From NCBI GenBank assembly GCA_902795935.1, contig CADBMS010000055.1, positions 1 to 15,697 of the forward strand: a stretch of 15,697 nt of DNA. The letters are read 5' to 3'. This document shows positions 8,124-15,291 of the stretch, piece by piece. The stretch is from an uncultured Methanobrevibacter sp. (GTDB taxonomy: Archaea; Methanobacteriota; Methanobacteria; Methanobacteriales; Methanobacteriaceae). The notes under the pieces were generated by a model, which was given only the letters and a program-made list of their open reading frames with translations, did not search any database and was not told the origin of the DNA. How positions within the stretch are numbered: the stretch's first letter is position 1; each line of letters opens with the position of its first letter. A program made the position numbers and the translations under genes.

Positions 8124-8765
8124 ATGATTAACGAATTTTATGCAATTTTTGGTCAAATAATTATAATACTTTTATTATTGTTTATTGCTTTATTGTTATT
8201 TTCCTTATTTTTAGGTAGGGTGGCTATTAAAAATGATAAATTTATTTTTCCAAAATTAGTATTATTCACTACTGATTTATTTTATGGTCCATTCAAAAAA
8301 CTTTCAGAGAATATGGGTTTTGATTCAACTCTTGTAGATCATATTAGTGTTGAAGTTAGGAATAAAGTTAATTCTAATAAATTTAAATCTATTGATAATA
8401 ATGATAAAATTATTGTTTTACCACACTGTTTAAGAAATCCTAATTGTCCAGCTACACTTGAAAGATCTGGTTTAGAATGTATTCTGTGCAATAAATGTGT
8501 TATAGGTAATATTAAAGAGAAAGCTGAAGAATTAGGTTATTCTGTTTTTATTATTCCGGGTTCAACATTCATTAAAAGTATTGCTGAGAGAAAAAAGTTT
8601 AAAGCGGTTTTAGGAGTGGCTTGTTATCAGGATTTAAATTTAGCAATGATGAATTTAGGTAAATTTTATCCACAAGGTGTTCCTTTAAGTAGGGATGGTT
8701 GTTATAGAACTAAGGTAGATCTTAAGGCTGTTTATGAAATTATGGGTGTTTGTGATGATAATTAA
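8124..8765 (+). CDS. DUF116 membrane-anchored cysteine-rich protein
   Basis: This is a DUF116-family protein of unknown biochemical role. From the ATG at 8124 (GGGAG at 8114-8118 as ribosome binding site) it has 213 residues. Residues 8-32 form one hydrophobic helix that anchors it in the membrane. The soluble part carries the family signature: [10 protein letters not shown] (C102, C108), then LECILCNKC (C119, C122, C125), followed by C167 (GVACYQD) and C193 (RDGCYRT). The C-x2-C-x2-C core with further cysteines suggests an Fe-S or zinc site. A TTG four codons upstream (8112) is an alternative start but overlaps the ribosome binding site. The 47-base gap before it contains a T-tract and A/T boxes, so it may have its own promoter. 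Confidence 0.88.
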   Translation: MINEFYAIFGQIIIILLLLFIALLLFSLFLGRVAIKNDKFIFPKLVLFTTDLFYGPFKKLSENMGFDSTLVDHISVEVRNKVNSNKFKSIDNNDKIIVLPHCLRNPNCPATLERSGLECILCNKCVIGNIKEKAEELGYSVFIIPGSTFIKSIAERKKFKAVLGVACYQDLNLAMMNLGKFYPQGVPLSRDGCYRTKVDLKAVYEIMGVCDDN

Positions 8766-8768
8766 TTT

Positions 8769-9623
8769 TTGGGGGTTTGTTTAATAAAAAACATTCCTAT
8801 TACTGATAATCATATTCATGTTGATCCATTTAATGGTGAAGGTCCGTTAAAAGTTGCCCAAAAATTTATCAATTCCGGAGGTAAAAGGATGATTATACCT
8901 AATAAACCTTCTTGGACTATTGATGGTTTTATTTTTGATTTTAAAAAGACTATGGATCTTTGTGTTCAAGTTGCTAATGAAATTAATGATAAGTTGGATG
9001 TTCAAGCATATGCTGTTGTTGGTATTCATCCTGCTGAGTTATCAAAATTATTAAGTTATGGTAATGATTTTGAAACTGCTAAAAATTTGATTAAAGATGG
9101 TTTAGATTATGCTCAACATTTAGTTTTAGAAAATAAAGCTATTGCTATTGGTGAAATTGGTAGGCCTCATTATCCTGTTAGTGATGATGAGTGGGAGTTG
9201 CATAATGAGTTATTATTGTATGCATTAGAATTAGCTAAAGAAGCTGATTGTCCAGTTCAATTACATACTGAATCTGCTTTGGAAGAACAATTTAAAGAGT
9301 TTGCAAATATGGCTAAAAGTGTTCATATTTCTACATATAAAATTATTAAACATTTTTCAGGGCCTTTAACAGATTTTAATGAGAATCATGGTTTAACACC
9401 TTCATTGATTTCAACTAGAGATGTTCTTCGTGATGGTTTAAAAAAGAATAATCTTTTTTTAATGGAAACTGATTATATGGATGATTTAACTAGACCTGGT
9501 GCTGTTCTTGGACCTAAAACGGTTCCTAGAAGAACTTTTGAGTTTTTAGAAAAAGAAATTTTGAGTGTTGAAGATGCATATCAAATTCATGATTTTACTG
9601 TTAAAAAAGTTTATGATATTTAA
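8769..9623 (+). CDS. TatD-like metal-dependent hydrolase
   Basis: This TIM-barrel amidohydrolase-superfamily protein of 284 residues resembles TatD DNases. The metal ligands are visible in the expected order: NHIHVDP (H15, H17), AIGEIGRPH (E129), VQLHTES (H166), KHFSG (H195) and LMETDYMDD (D235). Some TatD enzymes are Mg-dependent 3'-5' nucleases, but the archaeal branch is poorly characterised, so the substrate is open. It starts three bases after the DUF116 stop and is surely cotranscribed. The start is unusual. The only canonical in-frame codon is TTG at 8769, directly overlapping the GGGGG run (8771-8775) that would otherwise be the ribosome binding site for a start about 9-10 bases further on, where the frame has ATA (8784). 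The true N-terminus may therefore be at position 6 or so. Confidence 0.88.
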   Translation: MGVCLIKNIPITDNHIHVDPFNGEGPLKVAQKFINSGGKRMIIPNKPSWTIDGFIFDFKKTMDLCVQVANEINDKLDVQAYAVVGIHPAELSKLLSYGNDFETAKNLIKDGLDYAQHLVLENKAIAIGEIGRPHYPVSDDEWELHNELLLYALELAKEADCPVQLHTESALEEQFKEFANMAKSVHISTYKIIKHFSGPLTDFNENHGLTPSLISTRDVLRDGLKKNNLFLMETDYMDDLTRPGAVLGPKTVPRRTFEFLEKEILSVEDAYQIHDFTVKKVYDI

Positions 9624-9633
9624 TTAATCTTTT

Positions 9634-9713
9634 TTATAGTTGCTTACAAAACTTTTTTTATAGTTATTTATAAATAATCTATAAAATTAATTTCGTAAAT
9701 GACTATAAGAGGA
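9634..9713. other. Intergenic structured element with two competing upstream arms and one downstream arm
   Basis: The 172-base gap between the convergent TatD-like and VIT1-like genes holds a near-direct repeat, CTTTTTTATAGTT (9629-9641) and CTTTTTTTATAGTT (9652-9665). TTATAGTTATTTA (9658-9670) pairs with TAAATGACTATAA (9696-9708) over 13 bases with one G-U in the plus-strand RNA, extendable outward to 9653/9713 through wobble pairs. TTATAGTTGCTTAC (9634-9647) can instead pair with 9695-9708 with one mismatch. The rest of the gap is A/T-rich with T-tracts. A terminator-type structure for the plus-strand operon is the plain reading. Confidence 0.45.
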
Positions 9714-9795
9714 ATATTTTTTTAGTATTTTTTTAATAAAATATAAATAATTACATATTATCTAAATAATATGAAATTCAATTAGATTTTAATGA

Positions 9796-10374
9796 TTAAT
9801 GGGATCCTCCAATTAAGAAACTAACAAGACTAATCAATATTCCTATAACCACAATTTCAAAACTAGTTTTAAATAAATTTTCATATGAAACTTTACTAAG
9901 ATAAACTCCTAATATGACTAAAGCAATAAAACAGAGAATCACAGTAGTAATGGTAGCAGTTGCTTTGTCTTCAAATATTAAAAAAGGCACAATAGGTAAA
10001 AAAGAACCAATAAAACTAGAAAAACCATGAGTAAACATACTCATATAAACTCTTTTTTTAGCTTGTTTATGTATGATAGTATCATCTAATTGTCCCTCAT
10101 CAATAATCATTTTACGTTCCAACTCTCGTAAATTACGTTTTTCTTCAGCACGTTCGCCAATAAAAGAACCAAATGCATTAGACATAGCTAAAGCAATACC
10201 ACCACTTAAACCAGTTAATGCAATAGCATAATTTGATAATTCACTACCACTTGCTGATGCAATACCACTAGCAGTAAGAATAACTCCCATAACTGCTAAA
10301 ATACCATCCATAGAACCTAAAGCAACATATCTGCTCATTTCAAGGTATTCTTCTATAAATTCCTGTATATTCAT
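9796..10374 (-). CDS. VIT1/CCC1-family membrane protein, probable iron/manganese transporter
   Basis: A 192-residue integral membrane protein with about five hydrophobic segments (roughly 17-38, 48-70, 112-134, 140-160 and 172-189). The VIT1/CCC1 layout is clear. The first helix contains GSMDGILAVMG with Asp23 where the family has its metal-binding aspartate, and the second ends near Met64. The cytosolic loop GERAEEKRNLRELERKM (73-89) has the regularly spaced glutamates of the metal-binding domain. Relatives export Fe2+ or Mn2+ from the cytosol in exchange for protons. GGGAGAG at 10385-10391 is the ribosome binding site, ten bases before the ATG. It follows the HMG-CoA reductase stop by 36 bases and looks like the last gene of that operon, although no metabolic link is evident. 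The family is fairly sure; the ion is inferred. Confidence 0.85.
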   Translation of the reverse strand: MNIQEFIEEYLEMSRYVALGSMDGILAVMGVILTASGIASASGSELSNYAIALTGLSGGIALAMSNAFGSFIGERAEEKRNLRELERKMIIDEGQLDDTIIHKQAKKRVYMSMFTHGFSSFIGSFLPIVPFLIFEDKATATITTVILCFIALVILGVYLSKVSYENLFKTSFEIVVIGILISLVSFLIGGSH

Positions 10375-10410
10375 TTAAAAAATACTCTCCCTTTTAAGTT
10401 AATAAATTCA

Positions 10411-11619
10411 TTAACCTCTACCTAACTCTTGATGTGCTCTAGCAAGATGTCCTGCAGCTAAAGCACCAATAAGAGATAATTCACCTGCAAGAACAGTCAC
10501 AGCAACAATTTCTGCAAATTTATGAACTTTACCAGTACCTAAAGCATCTATTATTTCTAAACATTCTTTTGCAGTTTCTATTCTTGTTCCACCACCAAAT
10601 GTTGCAACGGGTAAATCAGGTAATGTCACAGAAAAATATAAACTACCATTAATCTCCTCAGCAGTAGTTATTCCTAAACTGCCTTCTACAATATGTGCTT
10701 CATCCTGACCAGTTGCTAAAAAAATAGCACCAATCATATTAGCAAAATGTGCATTAAAACCCATACTTCCAGAAATTGCAGAACCTAAAAAGTTTTTAGA
10801 CATATTAACATCAGTAATTGCTTTAGAAGTAGTTTTTAATTTTTCGTTAACTATTTTCTCTGGAATAATAACTTCTGCAGTAACTGTTTTACCACGACCT
10901 TCAATTAAATTAATAGCTGAAGGCTTTTTATCAACACACACATTGCCACTAGAAGCAACAATATGAACATTAGTATTTTTAGAAATAAACTTTAATGCAA
11001 CTTCAGTTGCAATAGTTACCATATTCATTCCCATACTATCTCCAGTAGAATAAACAAACCTTGGATAAATATGCCTACCAACAATAATAATTGGATCAAT
11101 TTTTAAAAGCTTACCATGGGCAGTAGTATTTTCAGCTTCTTTTTTAATCTCATCAAAATGAGTTTCAATCCATTGTTTAACAACTAAAGCATCTTGAATA
11201 GAATTTGCCTTTAAAGCAGGAGCCCTTGTCATTTTATCATCAATAATTCTAACATTAGCTCCTCCAGATTTAGAAATTGTTGAACATCCTCTATTAATTG
11301 AAGCAATTAAAGCACCTTCAGTAGTAGCTAATGGAATATAAAATTTCCCGTGTGCATATTCTCCATTTATTACAACAGGCCCAGCTACACCAACAGGTAT
11401 TTGAATTGTTCCTATAGGATTTTCAATATTTTTTTTAATAGCTTTATTCATATCAATAGAATAATTAGAGACATGATTTAATTCACCTACAGAGATTGAT
11501 TCTATAAATTTTTTTCTAATATTTATAGCTTCATCAATATCTGAAGTATATTTTTCAATTTCATGCAGTTTTATATCATTATTGGCAAGTTTATCAATTA
11601 TTTTTTTTGTATCTGCCAT
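10411..11619 (-). CDS. hmgA: Hydroxymethylglutaryl-CoA reductase (NADPH), class I
   Basis: The enzyme reduces HMG-CoA to mevalonate with two NADPH and commits carbon to the isoprenoid chains of archaeal lipids. From the ATG at 11619 it has 402 residues, standard for archaeal class I enzymes. Numbered from a GTG three codons upstream, the catalytic residues are E104 (ATTEGALIAS), K234 (CVDKKPSAIN), D309 (TGQDEAH) and H394 (AAGHLARAHQ). Other signatures are PIGTIQIPVGVAGP, the NADPH-binding GDSMGMNMVT and LPVATFGGGT. AGTGATT just upstream pairs with the 16S tail and is correctly spaced for the ATG rather than the GTG at 11628, which lies inside it. It sits about 50 bases downstream of sucD and is followed 36 bases later by the VIT1-like gene. 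Confidence 0.97.
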   Translation of the reverse strand: MADTKKIIDKLANNDIKLHEIEKYTSDIDEAINIRKKFIESISVGELNHVSNYSIDMNKAIKKNIENPIGTIQIPVGVAGPVVINGEYAHGKFYIPLATTEGALIASINRGCSTISKSGGANVRIIDDKMTRAPALKANSIQDALVVKQWIETHFDEIKKEAENTTAHGKLLKIDPIIIVGRHIYPRFVYSTGDSMGMNMVTIATEVALKFISKNTNVHIVASSGNVCVDKKPSAINLIEGRGKTVTAEVIIPEKIVNEKLKTTSKAITDVNMSKNFLGSAISGSMGFNAHFANMIGAIFLATGQDEAHIVEGSLGITTAEEINGSLYFSVTLPDLPVATFGGGTRIETAKECLEIIDALGTGKVHKFAEIVAVTVLAGELSLIGALAAGHLARAHQELGRG

Positions 11620-11671
11620 TATAATCACTATTTAAAAATTAATCACTATTGTTGAAGGAATGGTTAATTAA

Positions 11672-12529
11672 TTATAATTTATTTAACATACCAACAATCT
11701 CAGAAGGTTTTTGTGCAACTTGAACACCAACACTTTCAAGAGCTTCAATTTTACTTTTAGCAGTTCCACTAGAACCTTCAATTATAGCACCAGCATGTCC
11801 CATTTTTTTACCTTTTGGTGCTGTAACACCAGATATAAATGCTAAAACAGGTTTACTTATGTTATTTTCAATATACTCTGCAGCTTTTTCTTCAGAATTA
11901 CCGCCAATTTCACCAATTAAAACAATAGCATCAGTATTAGGATCATTTTCAAATTCATCAAGAACTGTTGCAAAGTTTAAACCAACAACAGGGTCACCAC
12001 CAATTCCAAGACAAGTACTTTGCCCTATCCCATTATTAGTCATTTGACTTGCAAATTCATAAGTCAAAGTACCACTACGTGAAACTATTCCAACATTTCC
12101 TTCTTTAAAAATATGTGTAGGCATTATACCTAATTTACCAATTCCCGGTGAAATAATTCCAGGAGTATTAGGTCCAATAATTATAGTATTATTTTTCCTA
12201 GATTCTTCCATAATTTTTAAGGAATCTTGTACAGGGATATGTTCTGTAATAATTACAACTAAATCAAGATATTTTATAGACTCAAAAGTAGCATCCATTG
12301 CAAATGGTGCAGGAACAAAAATTATTGATGCATTAGCTTGTGTTTCATCAACTGCTTCTTCAATAGAATCAAATACATCAACATTACCAAATTTTTGTCC
12401 ACCTTTTCCAGGTGTAACTCCAGCAACAATGTTTGTCCCATAATCTAACATTTGTTTTGTGTGAAATGAACCTTGTTTTCCAGTTATTCCTTGCACTAAA
12501 CAGCGTGTATTTTCATTTAAATATATCAT
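11672..12529 (-). CDS. sucD: Succinyl-CoA synthetase (ADP-forming) alpha subunit
   Basis: This is the alpha subunit of succinate-CoA ligase, which in methanogens with an incomplete citric-acid cycle makes succinyl-CoA or runs the reverse step towards 2-oxoglutarate. The 285-residue protein has the CoA-binding Rossmann N-terminus ([36 protein letters not shown]). It also has the ligase domain with SRSGTLTYE, the GIGGDPVVG loop and [13 protein letters not shown]. The phosphorylated histidine is H245 in [15 protein letters not shown] seven bases before the ATG is the ribosome binding site. The beta subunit gene (sucC) is not in the window, so it must be elsewhere. It follows the unknown gene at 12558-13292 by 28 bases and precedes hmgA, forming one minus-strand transcription unit. 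Confidence 0.96.
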   Translation of the reverse strand: MIYLNENTRCLVQGITGKQGSFHTKQMLDYGTNIVAGVTPGKGGQKFGNVDVFDSIEEAVDETQANASIIFVPAPFAMDATFESIKYLDLVVIITEHIPVQDSLKIMEESRKNNTIIIGPNTPGIISPGIGKLGIMPTHIFKEGNVGIVSRSGTLTYEFASQMTNNGIGQSTCLGIGGDPVVGLNFATVLDEFENDPNTDAIVLIGEIGGNSEEKAAEYIENNISKPVLAFISGVTAPKGKKMGHAGAIIEGSSGTAKSKIEALESVGVQVAQKPSEIVGMLNKL

Positions 12530-12557
12530 CTTTCATTCCTTCTATTAATATAAAATA

Positions 12558-13292
12558 TTAAATTAAATTATTTAAAATTCTTGTTTTTTGTTCAAAAGGC
12601 ACAGCTAAATCGATAATATTTCCATTCATAAAAGCAGTTAATGAAACTATAGCACTGCCAGGTATAACATAAGATGGTGATCCTCTTTTCACTAAATAAA
12701 CATTTTTATTTCCTAATGCTGCACCTAACATAGCACCTGCAACAACACCAACACTTTCTAAATCTTCAATAGTTGCAACAACTATAGGATCATCTGTTTC
12801 ATCAGAAACATAACCTACGCCTGGAATTTTTTTTACTCCAGAAACAATTTCTGCACTCACATCAGTAACTCCATTCATACCTCTTGCTGCTTTTATTGTT
12901 GAATTAGCAACATTACTAACAAATGATTCTCCGCCATAGGTATCAAAAGCTAAAATCAATGCATCTGGAAACATATCTTCTTTAATTTTAGCTTCAGCAT
13001 AAGATACTCCTTCACCAGCATTTTCTGGTTTTGATGAAATTCCAATTAAATCACCAAGATCTTCTGAATTTTCTCTAAGAATATCTACAATGCATTTATT
13101 AATAGGCTCTAATAAATCATCTTCAATAAATGCTGAAATAACCACATCATCTCCAGTAATATTAGTTAACGCTGCTTTTTCAGCACCCATATCTGTAATA
13201 CAATGTAAATCATTTTCAAGATTTTTTATAAGAGTTTTACTACAAAAAGTGTCATTATTTGAAATATCTGCTCCAAATGAAGTTACTTTCAT
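12558..13292 (-). CDS. Conserved archaeal protein of unknown function
   Basis: I do not recognise a function. From the ATG at 13292 the protein has 244 residues, is soluble and looks like an alpha/beta fold. Notable segments are SFGADISNND at the start, MGAEKAALTNITGDDVVI, ILAFDTYGGESFVSN in the middle and GVVAGAMLGAALGNKNVYL followed by PGSAIVSLTAF near the end. Gly-rich turns (GVKKIPGVGYVSDETDDP) suggest a binding pocket, but no catalytic motif is certain. The frame also has an ATG four codons upstream (13304). GGTGAT at 13296-13301 is a proper ribosome binding site for the inner ATG and lies within the extra codons, so I take 13292. It leads the sucD-hmgA-VIT1 unit, 28 bases before sucD, so a role near central metabolism or a coenzyme is possible. 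Confidence 0.8.
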   Translation of the reverse strand: MKVTSFGADISNNDTFCSKTLIKNLENDLHCITDMGAEKAALTNITGDDVVISAFIEDDLLEPINKCIVDILRENSEDLGDLIGISSKPENAGEGVSYAEAKIKEDMFPDALILAFDTYGGESFVSNVANSTIKAARGMNGVTDVSAEIVSGVKKIPGVGYVSDETDDPIVVATIEDLESVGVVAGAMLGAALGNKNVYLVKRGSPSYVIPGSAIVSLTAFMNGNIIDLAVPFEQKTRILNNLI

Positions 13293-13355
13293 CACATCAC
13301 CCATATTTTTATATTAAGCACCCATATCTTTTTTCATTAAATTATCAATTATATG

Positions 13356-13384
13356 GCTTTTATTTAATCATATAAATAAAAAGC
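13356..13384 (-). terminator. Hairpin after the small membrane protein gene
   Basis: Arms GCTTTTATTTA (13356-13366) and TAAATAAAAAGC (13373-13384) form an 11-pair stem with one bulged base and a six-base loop. On the minus strand it begins eight bases after the stop codon of the membrane protein gene and precedes the next gene's leader. A transcription end or RNA-stability role is likely. There is no T-run after it apart from the Ts in its own arm. Confidence 0.5.
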
Positions 13385-13392
13385 TTTCATTT

Positions 13393-13749
13393 TTATTCAC
13401 ATTCTAATTTTATTAAACTACCTATTGCTCCTCCAATAGAACTAATAATAATTTCAATAATTAAATAAACTAAGAGAATGAGAATATATGTTTGAATCAC
13501 TTCTGTTGCGTTTTGAATTAAAAGTAGCACAATATTTAATATAAAAACTATAATTCCACTAATAAAACCTGAAATGGCTCCAAATTTTAATCCTAATTTG
13601 TAATTACTGCCTTTAATAAAACCAATTACCATACCTCCAATTATAAAACCTGTAATGGAAGTATTTCCAATAAACATTCCACTTAAAAAAAATAATAATG
13701 AAGTGATACTACTAATTATTATTGGTTTTTTATCAATGTTTTTTAACAT
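13393..13749 (-). CDS. Small multi-pass membrane protein, DUF5518-like
   Basis: A 118-residue very hydrophobic protein with four predicted membrane helices (roughly 9-27, 31-45 flanked by Gly, 53-78 and 85-110) and a short charged C-terminus (KLECE). Glycine-rich helices such as GMFIGNTSITGFIIGGMVIGFIKG and GAISGFISGIIVFILN resemble the DUF5518 proteins common in Methanobrevibacter and other Methanobacteria, whose function is unknown. GGAGAAG at 13754-13760 is the ribosome binding site, and a TATA-like AATATATAA (13790-13798) lies upstream. It is divergent from aroD. The downstream hairpin suggests it is a single-gene transcript. The membrane nature is clear; the family name is from recognition and less certain. 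Confidence 0.75.
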   Translation of the reverse strand: MLKNIDKKPIIISSITSLLFFLSGMFIGNTSITGFIIGGMVIGFIKGSNYKLGLKFGAISGFISGIIVFILNIVLLLIQNATEVIQTYILILLVYLIIEIIISSIGGAIGSLIKLECE

Positions 13750-13789
13750 ATAACTTCTCCATTTTTTTATTATATCTTTATATAAGTTG

Positions 13790-13831
13790 TTATATATTAA
13801 ATAATATTGTTGTTTTAAGATTTTTATAAAA
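13790..13831. promoter_or_regulatory. Divergent promoter region between the small membrane protein gene and aroD
   Basis: TTTATAAAA at 13823-13831 lies about 40 bases before the aroD ATG and is a good archaeal TATA box for the plus strand. On the minus strand, AATATATAA (13798-13790) lies about 45 bases before the membrane protein start. The whole gap is 13750-13868. Confidence 0.5.
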
Positions 13832-13868
13832 AGACGATTTAATTATTACTATTTAGGTGTATTATATA

Positions 13869-14540
13869 ATGGAAAAATATAAAATTTGTATTCCAATATC
13901 AGAAAAAAATACTGAAGATATTATTAAAAAAATTAATTTTTTATTAGAAACAGGTGCCAATTTTTTTGAAATTCGGTTAGACTATTTAAAAAATCCTTCA
14001 ATAAATGAGATTAATACTCTTTTTAAAGAAGTTAATGAATTAAATATTTCAACAATTGCAACTAATAGAAATCATTCTGAAGGAGGATTATTTAAAGGAA
14101 CTGAAAAAGAAAGAATAAATTTACTTATTGAAGCTTCAAAATATTCGGATTATACTGATATAGAATTACATACGTCTGAAAATTATAGAGATTTAGTAAT
14201 TGAATCATCTAATAAATCGATAATTTCATTCCATGATTTTAAAAAAACACCACCATTATATTATTTATTAAATATTGTTAAAGAAGAAATGGAAATAGGT
14301 GATATTGCAAAATTTGCAGTTATGCCTAATTCAATGAAAGACACTGTAACTGTTATGGAAGTATTAAAACATTATCCTAATACAATTGCAATTTCAATGG
14401 GTAATTTTGGTAAATATACTCGCATAATGGCCCCAATTTTTGGAGCCCCCTTTACTTTTGCAAGCCATGATAATGCCACAGCTACAGGACAGTTATCTTT
14501 TGATGTAACAAAATATATTCAAGAACAATTAGATTATTAA
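13869..14540 (+). CDS. aroD: 3-dehydroquinate dehydratase, type I
   Basis: This enzyme dehydrates 3-dehydroquinate to 3-dehydroshikimate by a Schiff-base mechanism in the shikimate pathway to aromatic amino acids. From the ATG at 13869 it has 223 residues, the normal type I length. The catalytic pair is H122 (IISFHDFKKTP) and the Schiff-base lysine K148 (IAKFAVMP). Substrate contacts are visible at E34 and R36 (FFEIRLDYL), R66 (ATNRNHSEGG) and R185 (YTRIMAPIFGAPFTF). A GTG four codons upstream (13857) lies inside the ribosome binding site TAGGTG (13854-13859), so the ATG is the better start. It has its own TATA box and is followed after 22 bases by the S26-type gene, probably on the same transcript. 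Confidence 0.96.
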   Translation: MEKYKICIPISEKNTEDIIKKINFLLETGANFFEIRLDYLKNPSINEINTLFKEVNELNISTIATNRNHSEGGLFKGTEKERINLLIEASKYSDYTDIELHTSENYRDLVIESSNKSIISFHDFKKTPPLYYLLNIVKEEMEIGDIAKFAVMPNSMKDTVTVMEVLKHYPNTIAISMGNFGKYTRIMAPIFGAPFTFASHDNATATGQLSFDVTKYIQEQLDY

Positions 14541-14562
14541 TAAAATTTAGGAGTTATTTTTT

Positions 14563-15174
14563 TTGAAAAAATATTTTTTATTAGGAGTAATTATAACCAT
14601 TATTATAATATTTGGATTTACATTTTTAGGAAATAATGATTATTTGTATATTAATATTTACACTAATGGAACCGATTATGAATTATCATTTGATAATTCT
14701 TTTTTTAATGAAGTTCCTAATGAGTTAATTACTGAAGTTCACATATATCTAACAGATAATTTACAATTATCTAAATCTACTAAAGACACAATAACAGTTG
14801 ATCTTAGGAATATTGCCAGAAAATATGATTATAAAGATATTGATGTAAATATTGAGACTTGTTTTGAAAACAATGAATTGCCTTATTCTGTTATAGTTAG
14901 TGGAACTTCAATGTATCCTACATTAAAAGATGGTCAAAAATTAATTGTTGTTAAAACGAAAGATTTTAAAGTCAATGATATTGTAGTTTCAAAACATGAT
15001 GAATATGGTTTGATTATTAAACGTGTTAATAAAATAGAAGCAAATCGTGTTTATTTAATCAGTGATAATAAAGAAACAGAAGTTATTTACCAAGGAAATC
15101 AAATTATAACAAGAACCCCACTAAAAACATGGGTTCCTAAAAATTATATTATTGCAAAGCTTCCAAATTATTAA
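14563..15174 (+). CDS. S26 signal-peptidase-like membrane protein
   Basis: A 203-residue protein with one N-terminal membrane helix (about 5-23), a 90-residue Asn/Asp-rich extracytoplasmic segment and an S26 peptidase-type domain (about 108-200). The nucleophile motif is VSGTSMYPTLKDGQ with Ser116. The second conserved block, LIIKRVNKIEANRVYLISDN, carries Lys153 at the position of the general base. Archaeal and ER signal peptidases (Sec11) normally have His there, whereas bacterial LepB and related S24/S26 proteases have Lys. It starts at TTG with a clear AGGAG nine bases upstream (14549-14553). It may be a second, specialised protease rather than the main signal peptidase. It lies 22 bases behind aroD without an obvious functional link. 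Confidence 0.8.
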   Translation: MKKYFLLGVIITIIIIFGFTFLGNNDYLYINIYTNGTDYELSFDNSFFNEVPNELITEVHIYLTDNLQLSKSTKDTITVDLRNIARKYDYKDIDVNIETCFENNELPYSVIVSGTSMYPTLKDGQKLIVVKTKDFKVNDIVVSKHDEYGLIIKRVNKIEANRVYLISDNKETEVIYQGNQIITRTPLKTWVPKNYIIAKLPNY

Positions 15175-15291
15175 AAAAGTGATTTATAGTTAATTTAATA
15201 ATATGAAAATGCTAAATAAATCAAAAAATAGTGATTTTTATCAATCAATAATCAATTAAAAGTTAAAAAAAATCATGATATTGTTGATAAA
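15175..15291. terminator. Intergenic region between convergent genes, no gene seen
   Basis: The 117 bases between the S26-like gene and htpX are nearly all A/T, with a loose repeat AAAAAAGTGATTTA / AAAAAATAGTGATTTTTA and A- and T-tracts. I take it as the termination zone of both genes; no strong hairpin is visible. Confidence 0.35.

Noticed and set aside
8847..9029. Minus-strand open frame inside the TatD-like gene
   Set aside because: Antisense to a gene with all metal ligands in place; no start signals.
15203..15259. Short plus-strand frame of 18 codons between the S26-like gene and htpX
   Set aside because: No ribosome binding site, A/T-biased composition and no recognisable sequence; expected by chance.
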